Assembly: GCF_000237925.1 (NCBI RefSeq)
Contig: NW_017385988.1
Span: 1,736,001-1,800,000 of the forward strand
Origin: Schistosoma mansoni
Taxonomy: Eukaryota > Platyhelminthes > Trematoda > Strigeidida > Schistosomatidae
Reading direction: 5' to 3'
DNA length: 64,000 nucleotides
Below the pieces are notes generated by a model. That model was not told where the DNA came from, made no database searches, and saw only the letters and a program-made list of their open reading frames with translations. Shown piece after piece: positions 10,520 through 21,339 of this stretch; position 1 is the first letter of the stretch, and each line of letters opens with the position of its first letter. A program made the translations under genes and the position numbers.

Positions 10520-11436
10520 GTATGTGTTGTGACATAATTCCCTTGAGCTGATATGGTGTTTTAACGTGGTTGTATTGCCAGTAATATGTTTCTATGTACA
10601 TACTATTAATATATTTCAGTAGTATATGACTTCTATCTAGTTATGTTCTGTGATCAAACGATTACCTTATTTGTATTATCCAGTACCTAGTAAATTTCAC
10701 AAATTTATATGACCTGTTTTAGTGCGTTTAAAATGTCTTTATTTCCATTAACCTCAGTGAATATGTCCGTCATATCTGTTTCCTTGTGAAACACAATACA
10801 ATAAGTATCTGTCCATAAATATCAGGTTTTATTTCGTGGGCAAGCAAGTGACCTTCAAAGTTGATATCCTCCGATCGTTTATGACATTGAATCATGTTCG
10901 TTTTTCTGCCGATAATTTGTATATGAGTACGTTCTTTTATCAGACAAAAAATACATATTATTCCGGCTAGAAGTTATCTCTTCAATGTCAGTTCATCCAT
11001 TGTTTTGGAAAAAAATCTCGTTTTTGCATGTAGTCATCACCTGTCCATATCTCAACATTGTGTTCACCTATCTATCAGCATTCTACTTACCCATTTTAAT
11101 AATGTAAAAATAGTTCACTATTCATCTTTAGTCTCAACCCACGAGCGTGGTGATCGTGAGTGGACCATCTAAATTAAGTAGTGCTTGTAAACGTTGGACG
11201 ATAGGTGTAAATTTGAAGAATTGACCTTCAAATACTCATAATTGCAAAGTAGAAACATTAAACTACCGTATATATCTCCCTTCGGTTCATCTTTAGAATG
11301 CAGTGATAAGTAATATTACATAATTCTACCGAGATATCGAGGAAAAAATATTGAAAAAGTAGATATTATTGAGATTATCACGAAAAAGGACTGAACATTT
11401 ATTAACAATCCAGCAAATTAGACAGATGAAGACCTC
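10520..11436. other. Probable intron/intergenic, nothing recognised
   Basis: About 0.9 kb of AT-rich DNA downstream of a good splice donor; no exon, repeat or RNA gene was recognised. Confidence 0.4.
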
Positions 11437-12130
11437 GACCGTAGCTGCTAACTTGACATAGTAGTCGGGAATGCCTATCGTGGTGACTCAACCGAGCCAT
11501 ATTGGTTGGAACACATATTCTCTTAGGTCCTACCATGCCAGGTAGGTCGGTTAGGGAACGGTAACAATAAAAGCAGCAACTTAAGGTCTGAGAGCGAAGG
11601 CAAACGTCTAACTGTATAGCGGTGTGTCAGCAGTTGTGTGTTTTTATTGGACAACCAGCGTTTTTAGTGGTGCTCTCCATTTACAACAAAAAAGTGGGGT
11701 TAAAAATGATCGACCCTAAGAATGTCACACCTTACCTTACCCCACAGATTCCCGTCTCCTACGGTAAGGCATTTTAAAGTGCGGAGCTAACTTATTAAAA
11801 ACGTCTCATGTGTGACTGGCCTCAAGCAGTTGCCCTTTGGGCTCTGAGATCACACTCACGGATCGCTAAAATCACCACTGATTCGGATTCTTTCTCAGGT
11901 CCGTCAATAAGAAATATCCTCGCATGGTGTGGGCGGCCGAGAATTGACAACCGCCCTCATACCTTTAACAACACCCCAAATCATTTTGTTCATGATAAAA
12001 TCATTCCCTCAATTCTTAATACCTCCCGTATCCCTACGACTAACCATTCTCGCATGTCCTTATCACCATACGCCACCAATGCTAATGATTTGAGTTTACA
12101 AAATGTTATGTTGGGTCTAATCTTTGGGCA
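11437..12130 (+). mobile_element. RTE LINE 5' fragment, diverged
   Basis: Matches the 5' untranslated region and leader frame of the RTE at 12764, with considerable divergence. Shared features are the 'gctgct/aacttgac' start (about 11437), 'aggtcctaccatgccagg' (11526-11543), and a frame at 11808-12130 resembling the leader peptide ('DRPQAV..WALRS.S'). It ends before the endonuclease domain. It lies in the same orientation just upstream of the nearly full-length copy but is much older. Confidence 0.7.
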
Positions 12131-12171
12131 TTGTAATAATATCCTGAATACAAATTTATCTAGGCTTGGTA

Positions 12172-12763
12172 CTAAAACATCCAGTCATAATCGTGCAACA
12201 GTAAAGTTGCCAAGCAAACTTTAATTTTTACAATAACCTCTCTGCTTAATAATTTGTTTTTTTGTGCTTTCAAAACCTGAGAAATATTTTTGCAGCGGAA
12301 CATATTCCTTTGTTTCCTTGTTACAATCAAATATGACATGCATTGAGTGATTTCGCAGGATGATTGACGCAATAGATGTTGATAGCAAAACACCGTTTTC
12401 TGTATTATTTCATACAAATAGCATTGTCTAACTTTAGATTTCAGTGGTTTAAGAAACTTTACGATCAGTTGTTTACTCGGCTTTTGTGTGATATTCTTGT
12501 ATTTAACAGTCAAAGTTGTATAATATGGTTGTTTCCATGCTTTGTTCACTAGCCTGTAGATAATTAAATAATAACCAACTTCTGAGAAATAGTATTGACT
12601 GAAGCCCCATGGCACCGTTAGCACAAACTGTTTGCCGACAAAATTTGGAGTAGTTGCATACATTTTTTGGAATTCTATAACAAATAGGAATGTGTAGCCA
12701 AGTTGCCCCGTAAAATGTAGAATTGTAAAGCCATTAATATATTTCAAATTATCACTATTTTCG
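12172..12763 (-). CDS. Long unrecognised open frame (downstream part), split by an RTE
   Basis: A minus-strand frame runs about 590 bp without a stop in AT-rich DNA, ending with TAG at 12172-12174. It encodes a Lys/Tyr/Phe-rich protein with several cysteines ('QCYLYEI', 'FCYQHLL', 'QCMSYLI') and hydrophobic beta-like stretches; there is no recognised domain. The nominal frame continues to 12807, but those codons lie in the RTE 5' end and are not part of the gene. The RTE at 12764-16665 is flanked by a 10-bp duplication of 'actattttcg', and the sequence beyond it (16695-16666) stays open in the corresponding frame. The simplest reading is that the LINE landed antisense within an exon. It may be a host gene (damaged, or an allele) or the remnant of another element. 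Confidence 0.45.
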
Positions 12764-15700
12764 ACTGTTGCTGCTACCTTGACCTGGTGGTCGGGCTTGC
12801 CTATCATGATGAATCAATCGAACTATACTGGCTGGAACAATCGTTCCTCAAGGTCCTACCATGCCAGGCAGGTCGTTTGAAGAGCGGTGAGACTAAAAGC
12901 AGCAAACCCAAGGTCCGAAGGTGAAGTCGTACTGCTGACTGTACAGAGGTGTGACAGCAGTAAGGTGTTTCCTTCAGACAACCAGCATGACAGCGATGCT
13001 GCCTTCCCACAAGGAGGGGTGGGGTTAGAAAAGGTCGACCCTAAAAATGCACACTTCGCCTTATCCCACGGATATCCGTCTCCGGCGGTAAGGTCCTTTG
13101 AAGAACGGAGCTAACACGTCAAAAATCCCCCACAAAAACTTCGTGTGTGACCGACCTCAAGCAGTTGTCCCTTGGGCACTGCGGTCACGCTCTCAGGTCA
13201 TTAAGACCACTTCTAACCCAATTTCCTTTTCAGGTACCCCTAGAAGAACCCTTCCACGGTGTGGGCAACCGGGAAGTGATAACTGCCCTCATACCTCTAA
13301 CAGCACTCAAGACCACTGTATTCCTAATCAATCTCCTTCTTCAATTCCTACTATTCCTTCTACCTTGACTTTCAACACTAAACTTCCTGTTCCGGTTTCC
13401 TCCTCAAGTGTCACCATGGCCAACGATTCTAGTGCGCGAAACGCTGTCCCAGGTCTACTAAAACCTCGCTCCAAACTATACATTGGAGCCTTCAACGTAC
13501 GTACCCTAAGTCAAATCGGTCAACAGGCCTCCTTAGCTAAAACCCTAGAATCTCGTACGATTGATGTATGCTGTGTCTCCGAAACATGCATGCAGGATCC
13601 TAGTGTGGTCATTCACTTGACCTCACCTCGCCAAAATGGACAGCCAACGAAGTACACTCTCCGTGTATCTGGCGACCCTATGGCTAGTTCTCGTGGACTT
13701 GCAGGTGTAGGCATAGCACTAAGTACAAGGACAGAACAGGCACTACTAGGATGGATCCCCGTTAACAGTCGCCTGTGTGCTGTCCGGCTAAATGGCTCCG
13801 TAAGAACTCGGAAGGATAGGGACACACGTCGTTGCCTTTTCGTCGTTTCTGCCTACGCTCCCACTGACTGCAGCCATGATGAAGTGAAAGATGACTTTTA
13901 CAGAAAGCTCTCTGAGCTTCTTCAGAAAGCTAAGCGCTCAGACATAGTAGTCGTAGCGGGTGACTTTAATGCCCAGGTAGGCAGCTTAAATCAAACAGAA
14001 AGACATTTAGGTGGGTATTTTAGTATTCCGGCTCAACGAACCGATAATGGTGATCGTCTGTTGCAACTATGCTCAGACAATCGTTTATGTTTAGCAAGCA
14101 CTAATTTTAAGCATAAGGAGAGACATCGTCTAACATGGCGACCACCTGCACCAAACCAACGATGGACTCAAATAGACCATATTGTCATCAGTCATCGTTG
14201 GAGAGGCTCAATAGAAGATTGTCGCTCGTATTGGAATACTTGTTTATACTCTGATCACACTTTAATACGAGCGCGCATTTGTCTGCGCCTCAATGGACGC
14301 AGGAAAAGTACACTAAGAAGACCCATTAGGATTGAACTGGCGGACGAGAAAGCCAAATGCGAATTCCAGAAACAACTGAGTTCACATCTAGGCAGTTCTG
14401 TAAACGAGACTGACCCAGATGCTGCTTGGAAAGACATACGAACAGCTGTGGAAACAGCAGTAACATCTATTAGTTATTTAAACCATAGGTTTCCAAAAAA
14501 CCAGTGGATTTCTTCTAAGTCTATTTCACTGATGGATTCGCGTAAACTCATCCTATCAGGCTCCGAACACGACGAAGAGCGTAAACAAATTAGATCTAGG
14601 TTAACTAAAAGTCTAAGGAACGATCGTGAGCAGTGGTGGGCGACGAAAGCAAAAGAGATGGAAAAGGCAGCGACTGTAGGCAACACCAGGCAACTATTCA
14701 GATTAATAAAAGAAACCGGGATTAAGAAGTCAAGTGTAAGTGAGACAATCTCGGAAAAAGACGGAACCCCTATCTGCTCTCAACCGAAACGTTTAGAACG
14801 ATGGGCGGAACACTTTAAGTAGCAGTTGAGCTGGCCTTCAGCTACTGCACAACTACCCACTATTCCCAGAAAACCTGAATGGAACATTGAAGTAGGCCCC
14901 CCGACCCTACTTGAAGTTCAAAAGGCTATAACTAATCTGAAACGAGGAAGAGCAGCTGGTCCAGATAGATTGGCTCCAGAGGTCTTTAAATATGGTGGTC
15001 CAATTTTAGCGACTAGGTTGACTAATATTCTGGCTAAAATCTGGGAGTTGGACGTAATCCCATCTGACTGGTCACAATCTCTGATTGCCCCAATATATAA
15101 AAAGGGGTCCAAATCATCCTGCGATAACCATAGAGGGATTAGTCTGACTAACATAGCATCTAAAATACTAGCCTCAATAATTATCGGGCGCCTAATTAAG
15201 ACTCGTGAACTGCAAACACGAGAAAATCAGGCTGGCTTCAGACCTGGTCGTGGCTATATCAACCACATATTCACCATTCGTCAAGTTTTAGAGCACAGAC
15301 ATGTTTATTGGCGTCCGACAATGATAGTTTTTCTTGACTTGAAAGCAGCATTTGACTCTGTAGACCGAGAGGTTCTGTGGCAGTGTCTGTCACTAAAAGG
15401 TGTACCTGAGAAGTACATAAACCTTGTGAAGGCTCTTTACTCGAACACTACCAGTCGAGTGAGAGCTTATGGCGAACTGTCATATGATTTTACAACCTCA
15501 AGTGGTGTCCGTCAAGGCTGTCCACTATCCCCACTTTTGTTTAACTTCATTATAGACCTGTTGTTCGGAATAACACTCTCGTCGACTGAATTTTCAGGAA
15601 TTGATCTTCTACTAGGAGGTTCACTTATCGACTTAGAATACGCAGATGACATAGTCCTGTTTGGTGAAGACGCTGACAAAATGCAGAGTCTTCTGTTAGA

Positions 15701-16665
15701 ACTGAGTAATAATGCCAGGATGTTTGGGATGCGTTTCTCCCCATGCAAATGTAAATTGTTACTCCAGGACTGGCCTGCGTCAACACCTGAACTAAGGATA
15801 GGGAGTGAAGTAGTCGAACGCGTGGACAACTTCACTTATCTTGGAAGTCTGATCAGCCCTAATGGGTTGGTGTCTGACGAAATCTCAGCACGGATTCGAA
15901 AAGCTCGTTTGGCTTTTGCCAACTTACGTCACCTATGGCGAAGACGAGATATCCGTCTATCAATTAAGGGACGAGTATACTGCGCAGCAGTTCGCTCTGT
16001 CCTACTTTGCGGCTGCGAGACATGGCCATTAAGAGTAGAAGATACTCGTAGGTTACTAGTATTTGACCACAGATGCCTTAGAAATATTGCTCGCATCTTC
16101 TGGGATAACCGGGTAAGTAATAGTGAGGTTAGACGCAGGGTATTAAGGAATGGTTGTAAATCAGTTGATGAAATCATGAATCTTCATCAACTGAGATGGT
16201 TGGGCCACGTGTTACGTATGCCTGAACACCGATTACCACGACGCGCAATGTTGACTAGTGTAGGGGATAGTTGGAAGAGAGTTAGGGGCGGCCAAACCCA
16301 AACATGGCATCAGTGCTTGAAGTCACTAACTTCTAGTCTGAGCAATGTTGGTAGATGCAGACTACCTGGTTGGGGTCCGCGTGACTATCGTAACCAATGG
16401 TTGGAGACTCTGTGTGACATGGCTCAGAATCGATCACAATGGCGTAGGTGTATACACTCTTTATCTTCCCTTAAACCTTGAGATTAAAATTGCTTCATAT
16501 CTGTCTTTCTTCCTATACTATATCCTTATATACAACCTTTCTTTATATACTACCACCACTAAATTAATTACTTCTATGAATCCGGTGTTCATCTTGTTGT
16601 GCTAACGAGGTATGGCAACTTGGACCGATGCATAAATGTGCCTGGTCCTACGTTGTAGCTGACTG
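12764..16665 (+). mobile_element. Nearly full-length RTE-clade LINE (subfamily B)
   Basis: A 3.9 kb element runs from 'actgttgctgctaccttgac' to a 3' end with a (CTGA)n tail. It is flanked by the target-site duplication 'actattttcg' (12754-12763 and 16666-16675). It contains a ~650 bp leader, one ORF (13416-16481, interrupted by one nonsense codon) and a ~180 bp 3' untranslated region. The organisation (APE endonuclease, RT, short tetranucleotide tail instead of poly-A) is that of RTE elements such as schistosome SR2 and some Perere families. It is close to the copy at 29511-33410 throughout. Confidence 0.9.
13416..16481 (+). pseudogene. RTE ORF: APE endonuclease + reverse transcriptase, one nonsense codon
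   Basis: I chose ATG 13416 because it lies in a near-ideal context (tcaccATGG) and gives exactly 1021 codons, the same as the copy at 32768-29703. Domains: apurinic endonuclease-like N-terminus with 'FNVRT' (about residue 29), 'SET' catalytic Glu region, 'GDFNAQVG' (182-189), 'IDHIVISH' and 'SDHTLI'. A linker follows, then RT with 'FRPGRG', 'FLDLKAAFDSVD', 'SGVRQGCPLSP' and the catalytic YADD (742-745), and a C-terminal domain with 'LRWLGHVLRMP'. A single in-frame TAG at 14820-14822 replaces the Glu codon (GAG) of the intact copy; otherwise the frame is open to the TGA at 16479-16481. The protein would nick target DNA and copy its own RNA; this copy is probably dead unless read through. Confidence 0.9.
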
Positions 16666-16695
16666 ACTATTTTCGTATTTGTAAGTAAAACATTT
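16666..16695 (-). CDS. Upstream sliver of the open frame split by the RTE
   Basis: On the far side of the RTE from 12172-12763, the minus strand is open in the frame that matches across the 10-bp target duplication, and a possible acceptor (CAG at 16696-16698) precedes it. The frame can also be read open further upstream, to about 16740, so the exon start is uncertain; the polypyrimidine tract is poor. Confidence 0.35.
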
Positions 16696-17459
16696 CTGCT
16701 TTTTTAATGTTATGGATAATAAATCACGTAAAGGCAAAAATTATTCCTTGAATTGCATGTGAGGGCTCGCAAAGACAATTTCATCTGTAGCAATGTGGCC
16801 CGCTGACTATCCATGATTTAGCTGCTAAGTCTTCATATTCTTAGGTTGTTTGGATTAAATAATCCCCAGTTGACCAATACTCCTTTCAATACTGATTCAC
16901 TTTCACCTGTATAAGATGTCTTTCAACTGTTTCAAAATCAGAAGATCCCCAAATACTTTATCTTTTGCTATCTTACGGTCTCCATTATCACCTATCTCTA
17001 CAAGTGTGAGGTTCCTTCCAAACCTGCAAACAATTCAAATTTAAGAAACGTCGTATTTTTCTTGAAATCTTTTTCACTAAGTGGAGACTAGACTTCTGTA
17101 GCAAACATTTAAAATAGCTGGTTATAAATTCGCATTGTATTCAAAAAACTGATATAATCTCGATGTGACCGCTAACTTGATCCAATAAAGCTGGCTTCAT
17201 GTATTACTCCACATGTTATTGAAAAAGTAGCCGATTAATATTGTTGTCAACTTAATCCTTGTATTAAAAACATATGTTCATAACTTAGAAGCGTCGTAAT
17301 ATGGATCGTGTTTTTTCTCAGGTTCTCTCTACATCTATTGAGATTGCATTCAAGTTAAGAAAATAATCTGGCGTAGGTAAAATATCAAATAACATAAGGA
17401 CTTTTAGATGATATTTTCTGTTGTATCTCGAACTTAGATTTCTTAGTCTATCGCACAAT
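16696..17459. other. No recognised gene
   Basis: AT-rich spacer between the split frame and a Gypsy fossil; nothing recognised. Confidence 0.4.
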
Positions 17460-18122
17460 ACTTGAGCACTCGAACGCTAGAACCCTCCCAAGTCACAAAT
17501 CAAAAGACAGAAGACAAGTAGAAGGAATGTTATTCCAAACAGTGTCGATTATGGTACAAAATTGTCAGGTATTTATAGATTTTAGTAGAAACAAAATCAT
17601 CATTAAAGTTATCCAATCCGCAGACAGGGAGTTATCAGCATTGTCCAATAGGGAAGCTTCACGTGGCAATTCTAGAATATTCTTCCAAAAGCTGATTGGA
17701 TGGAACATGTCGGGCTCCTTCTGGGCTTCTTAGAGCCACCTCGACTTCACCTGTGGACCATCCTCACACTTCCCCCCTTTAAAGTCTGTTGTATAAGACC
17801 TTTTTCTCGGATCCACCTGGAATTGAGTTACCGCGATTCTCTTGCGACTCATTACTCTCGAAGGTTGTGTCGCTTTGCCCTTGCGTCTTTTATCTTTTCT
17901 ACCTTCGCGCGCCTGAGGGCTTTTTGGAGATGAATCCATGAGCGAATGAAATGGGAGCCGGCTTTGTGGCATCAATGTTCTGCCATCCCTTCGAATTTGA
18001 TTGATGTGTCTTATACAGGTTCCGACATTTCTTCGGATTAGATACAATACACTTCCGATTCGACGTTCTATAATACCTGGTTCCCACCTTCTTTCACCTT
18101 GATACGATTTAACGAGTACCCT
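17460..18122 (-). mobile_element. Gypsy fossil, 3' part (interrupted by PLE)
   Basis: Minus-strand frames (18087-17899, 18047-17730) show the basic post-integrase tail of Gypsy pol, with a conserved 'CIRHINQIR' block. Together with 21340-22080 this is one element, opened by the PLE insertion at 18123-21339. An LTR probably lies toward 17460, but its edges could not be fixed because no second LTR is seen. Broken and incomplete; older than the PLE. Confidence 0.7.
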
Positions 18123-18479
18123 TTATTATTATTATTATTACCTTATATAAGTTTTCTTGATTATTACTCAGATTATTATTATTATTATGACCTTTGTGTT
18201 TGTCACTTTTCTTCATATCTGTCAATTGAACTATTATCTGACCCATAAATTATTTTCTTCCTTACCCCTTGATTAGTACGTCACCTCATTTGTTATTTAT
18301 TGTCGAATCAATTTATAATGCAAGCTTTCCTAGCCTCCTGTAGACATATATTTTCCATATAAACTATATATACGAATGTACAGCTTAAGTAAATGATTTC
18401 TTCGAAAAGAAAATTTTCTTCGCTGAATTCTCTTTTTCTTATTCAATGACATTATGAGTTATTTTAGTTATCTAAAGAG
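18123..18479 (+). repeat. 5' pseudo-LTR of PLE family 2
   Basis: Identical to 20983-21339. Begins with an ATT-rich microsatellite and ends at 'tctaaagag'. The ORF start codon (18454) lies inside this repeat, as is usual for PLEs, so the downstream repeat carries the same ATG with no frame after it. A hammerhead-like fold lies at 18371-18430. Confidence 0.9.
18371..18430 (+). ncRNA. Degenerate hammerhead-like motif in 5' pseudo-LTR
   Basis: GAAA (18404-18407) leads into a perfect stem III (AAGAAAA / TTTTCTT) and a U-C cleavage position (18420-18421). GCTG (18422-18425) pairs with CAGC (18381-18384) as stem I. The CUGANGA core is replaced by a non-matching 7-mer (18385-18391), so activity is unlikely; this is inferred by position from the better copies at 39189 and 55926. 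Confidence 0.4.
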
Positions 18480-20874
18480 CTGCAAGGATCATGCGACAGT
18501 AAAGGAACTCAGTGGGTTTCTTAGTTATTCTGTCAAGCTTGCAATAGCGAATACTAGAATCAATTTTCTGAGAAGTTGTATAGACAAACGTAAATATCCA
18601 CGACCATTTTTCAAATCATTACGCCGTAACCATATTCATCCAAATCATCGGTCTTTAAAACGTCTTACTTTGAATTATGTCGATGAAATTAAGTCTAGAA
18701 TCCCAGGATTGGAACGGAATATCTCATTACGTTCACATACGTTATTTGATTTATCAGAAGATCAACGCTTCAAATTTAAGGATTACATTGATATTGTTAG
18801 CAAAAATCGTACCGAAGATGTGACTTTGAAATTAATGAAAAGTTTAAAACAGACGGAGACTCAAGCTTCTTTTCCCGAATCGCCAGAGAAATATGTTTTC
18901 AATTATTCAAGCATAACATTATCGACTATTCAGCTACAAGCATTATCCCTTGGTCCAAAATTTTGTAGTACGTCTACTAACATTAATGAATTGAACGCTA
19001 AAATCCAGTTTGAAAGTCTTATTCGTCAAACAAATGACCTTATTCCTGTATCTAATAAAGATTTTGAGCATTTCAAAACAACTCTTGTAGACTGCTGTAA
19101 TCAATATGTAAATAAAATCCCTACAGTTAGTCGCTTACTCACAAAAACACATACATCTCAATTATCTGATCTTTGGAAAAATCATGACTTAGTGTTATGT
19201 CGCCCAGACAAGGGTGCAGGAATTGTACTTATGGATCGCCCTGACTATATTTCCAAAATGTCTTCGATTCTATCTGATCCGGTCAAATTCTCTAAAGAAA
19301 CTGTCCAAAATGACATAACTGAGAAAACCGAACAGATGCTAATTAAAATCCTAAAGAAGATGAAAGATGAGTTCATTATCAATTGTGACCTCTTTGAACA
19401 TCTCAAACCATCGGGTTCTGTCGTACCTAGACTATATGGACTCCCAAAAGTTCATAAGAATAATGTCCCTTTACGTCCAATACTTGATATGAACAACTCT
19501 CCATATCACTCTATTGCTAAATGGTTAGTTGACATTTTACAACCTGTTAAAAATCATATCAACAAATACAATGCTCTTGATTCCTTTGAATTTGTCGACT
19601 CAATCAGAAATATCAACGTAATGGGTAAGAAAATGCTCTCATTAGATGTCACGTCGTTGTTTACAAATGTTCCTCTCACAGAAACCATTTGTTTTTTATG
19701 TGACTATATTGAAAATAATAATCTGGAGATATGTATCCCAAAACACTATCTTAAAGAACTACTCCTACGATGCACGCTCAGTGTACAATTTAAATTTAAT
19801 GATGGTTTCTATAGACAAACAGATGGAGTTGCAATGGGCTCTCCATTGGGTCCTCTTTTGGCTGATTGTTTCATGGCCAATCTAGAAAATTCAGCACTTC
19901 GTCCAATAATCGAGAAATTTCATTTATATAAGAGATATATGGATGATACCTTCATTATTTGTGATGATAACATGGACCACAATGAAATATTAAATATTTT
20001 CAATAACTGTCACCCTTCAATTCAATTTACCTTAGAGGCAGAATCGAACCACGAATTCCATTTTCTTGATGTCCATTTGAAAAGATTGCCTGATGGTTAT
20101 TTACAAAGATCTATGTATAGAAAACCCACTTGGAATGGACAATACACGAATTTCCATAGTTGGGTTCCACTGAGTCGAAAGAGGAACTTAATTCACTCTT
20201 TATCACCTAGGATTAAGCGAATCTGTTCTAGTGACACAATAAATGAAGAATTACTTCATCTTCGACAGACCCTCATCAAAAATGGTTATCCACCGAGGTT
20301 CGTTGATAGCAACTTAACATCTAGACGTCAGCAACAAATAACTTTGACGGTGCAGAAGAAAACCTTGTTTATGAATATGGAATTCAAGGGAGACACGGCT
20401 GCTGAAATCCTGAATAAACGGATTTCAAAAACGTTGAATAAAACTTTCTACACAGCCAAGCTCCGAATCGTTTTCTCTAGCCGGCCTACCATTCGGGGGT
20501 GTGTTAAGGATAAGCTTTCGCTTTGGGCCACATCGATGTGTATTTATAAATTTACTTGCTCATGTGGAGCACGTTATATAGGCCGCACAAAGCGATCGCT
20601 TTCCAAACGTATCTCTGAACACTATCCAGCTTGGCTCCTAAAAGGTGAATGTAAGAAGATAACCAGTTCGATACAAGAGCACTTGATCAATTGCGGACAC
20701 ATTGCTCCAAAAGAGACGTCTTTTAAAATAATCTATAGAGTTAAAGGAACCGGTTCAAAGGGAGGTCGAATCAATATTTTATGCACTGCTGAGGCATTGG
20801 TAATCCATGAATTCAAGCCTGAACTTTGCGTGCAGAAACGATTTGTCCAACCTCTTACCCTTCCTTGGCCCTAA
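18454..20874 (+). CDS. PLE reverse transcriptase with GIY-YIG endonuclease
   Basis: An 806-residue intact ORF. The N-terminal third (1-270) is the PLE-specific region with many basic residues. The RT follows, with 'RPDKGAGIVLMD' (about 251-262), 'RLYGLPKVHK' (about 326-335), 'LRPILDM', 'SLDVTSLFTNVPL', 'DGVAMGSPLGPLLAD' and the catalytic YMDD at 495-498; 'FHFLDV' comes after. The C-terminal GIY-YIG nuclease begins near residue 698 ('IYKFTCSCGARYIGRT', 697-712) with downstream 'RISEH' and a Cys/His-rich insert. The protein would cleave target DNA with the GIY-YIG domain and prime reverse transcription from the nick. The length and full motif set match autonomous PLEs. The start codon is the first ATG, lying in the 5' pseudo-LTR; upstream transcription signals are not recognisable. 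Confidence 0.93.
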   Translation: MSYFSYLKSCKDHATVKELSGFLSYSVKLAIANTRINFLRSCIDKRKYPRPFFKSLRRNHIHPNHRSLKRLTLNYVDEIKSRIPGLERNISLRSHTLFDLSEDQRFKFKDYIDIVSKNRTEDVTLKLMKSLKQTETQASFPESPEKYVFNYSSITLSTIQLQALSLGPKFCSTSTNINELNAKIQFESLIRQTNDLIPVSNKDFEHFKTTLVDCCNQYVNKIPTVSRLLTKTHTSQLSDLWKNHDLVLCRPDKGAGIVLMDRPDYISKMSSILSDPVKFSKETVQNDITEKTEQMLIKILKKMKDEFIINCDLFEHLKPSGSVVPRLYGLPKVHKNNVPLRPILDMNNSPYHSIAKWLVDILQPVKNHINKYNALDSFEFVDSIRNINVMGKKMLSLDVTSLFTNVPLTETICFLCDYIENNNLEICIPKHYLKELLLRCTLSVQFKFNDGFYRQTDGVAMGSPLGPLLADCFMANLENSALRPIIEKFHLYKRYMDDTFIICDDNMDHNEILNIFNNCHPSIQFTLEAESNHEFHFLDVHLKRLPDGYLQRSMYRKPTWNGQYTNFHSWVPLSRKRNLIHSLSPRIKRICSSDTINEELLHLRQTLIKNGYPPRFVDSNLTSRRQQQITLTVQKKTLFMNMEFKGDTAAEILNKRISKTLNKTFYTAKLRIVFSSRPTIRGCVKDKLSLWATSMCIYKFTCSCGARYIGRTKRSLSKRISEHYPAWLLKGECKKITSSIQEHLINCGHIAPKETSFKIIYRVKGTGSKGGRINILCTAEALVIHEFKPELCVQKRFVQPLTLPWP

Positions 20875-20982
20875 TTCCCTCATTGGGTACGTTTTTTTTT
20901 GGTTTTTTGTTTTTGTACTTTTATCTGATTATTATCGGTTTTTGTTTTTTAAATTACTATTTTACATTTAAACTCTAATCAG

Positions 20983-21339
20983 TTATTATTATTATTATTA
21001 CCTTATATAAGTTTTCTTGATTATTACTCAGATTATTATTATTATTATGACCTTTGTGTTTGTCACTTTTCTTCATATCTGTCAATTGAACTATTATCTG
21101 ACCCATAAATTATTTTCTTCCTTACCCCTTGATTAGTACGTCACCTCATTTGTTATTTATTGTCGAATCAATTTATAATGCAAGCTTTCCTAGCCTCCTG
21201 TAGACATATATTTTCCATATAAACTATATATACGAATGTACAGCTTAAGTAAATGATTTCTTCGAAAAGAAAATTTTCTTCGCTGAATTCTCTTTTTCTT
21301 ATTCAATGACATTATGAGTTATTTTAGTTATCTAAAGAG
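20983..21339 (+). repeat. 3' pseudo-LTR of PLE family 2
   Basis: Exact copy of 18123-18479, ending at the junction with the Gypsy fossil ('aaagag' then 'taccctt'). Contains a second copy of the degenerate hammerhead-like fold at 21231-21290. Confidence 0.9.

Larger units (their letters stand above)
18123..21339 (+). mobile_element. Apparently whole Penelope-like element, family 2
   Basis: A 3.2 kb element consists of a 5' direct repeat (18123-18479), one intact ORF (18454-20874), a short 3' untranslated stretch and a 3' direct repeat (20983-21339). The two repeats are identical over 357 bp by eye, the pseudo-LTR arrangement typical of PLEs. It interrupts a Gypsy fossil; 'gagtaccctt' occurs at both junctions (about 18114-18123 and 21337-21346), consistent with a target-site duplication. 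Identical repeats plus an open ORF suggest a young copy. PLEs use a telomerase-related RT and a GIY-YIG nuclease, and carry no capsid. Confidence 0.9.

Noticed and set aside
12764-12807. N-terminal end of the 211-codon minus frame as part of a host protein
   Set aside because: These bases are the 5' end of the plus-strand RTE (same sequence at the 5' end of the copy near 33410), so the continuation is accidental.
18125-18200. ATT-rich repeats as a CRISPR array or functional satellite
   Set aside because: They are simple microsatellites at the start of the PLE terminal repeat, duplicated with it at 20983.
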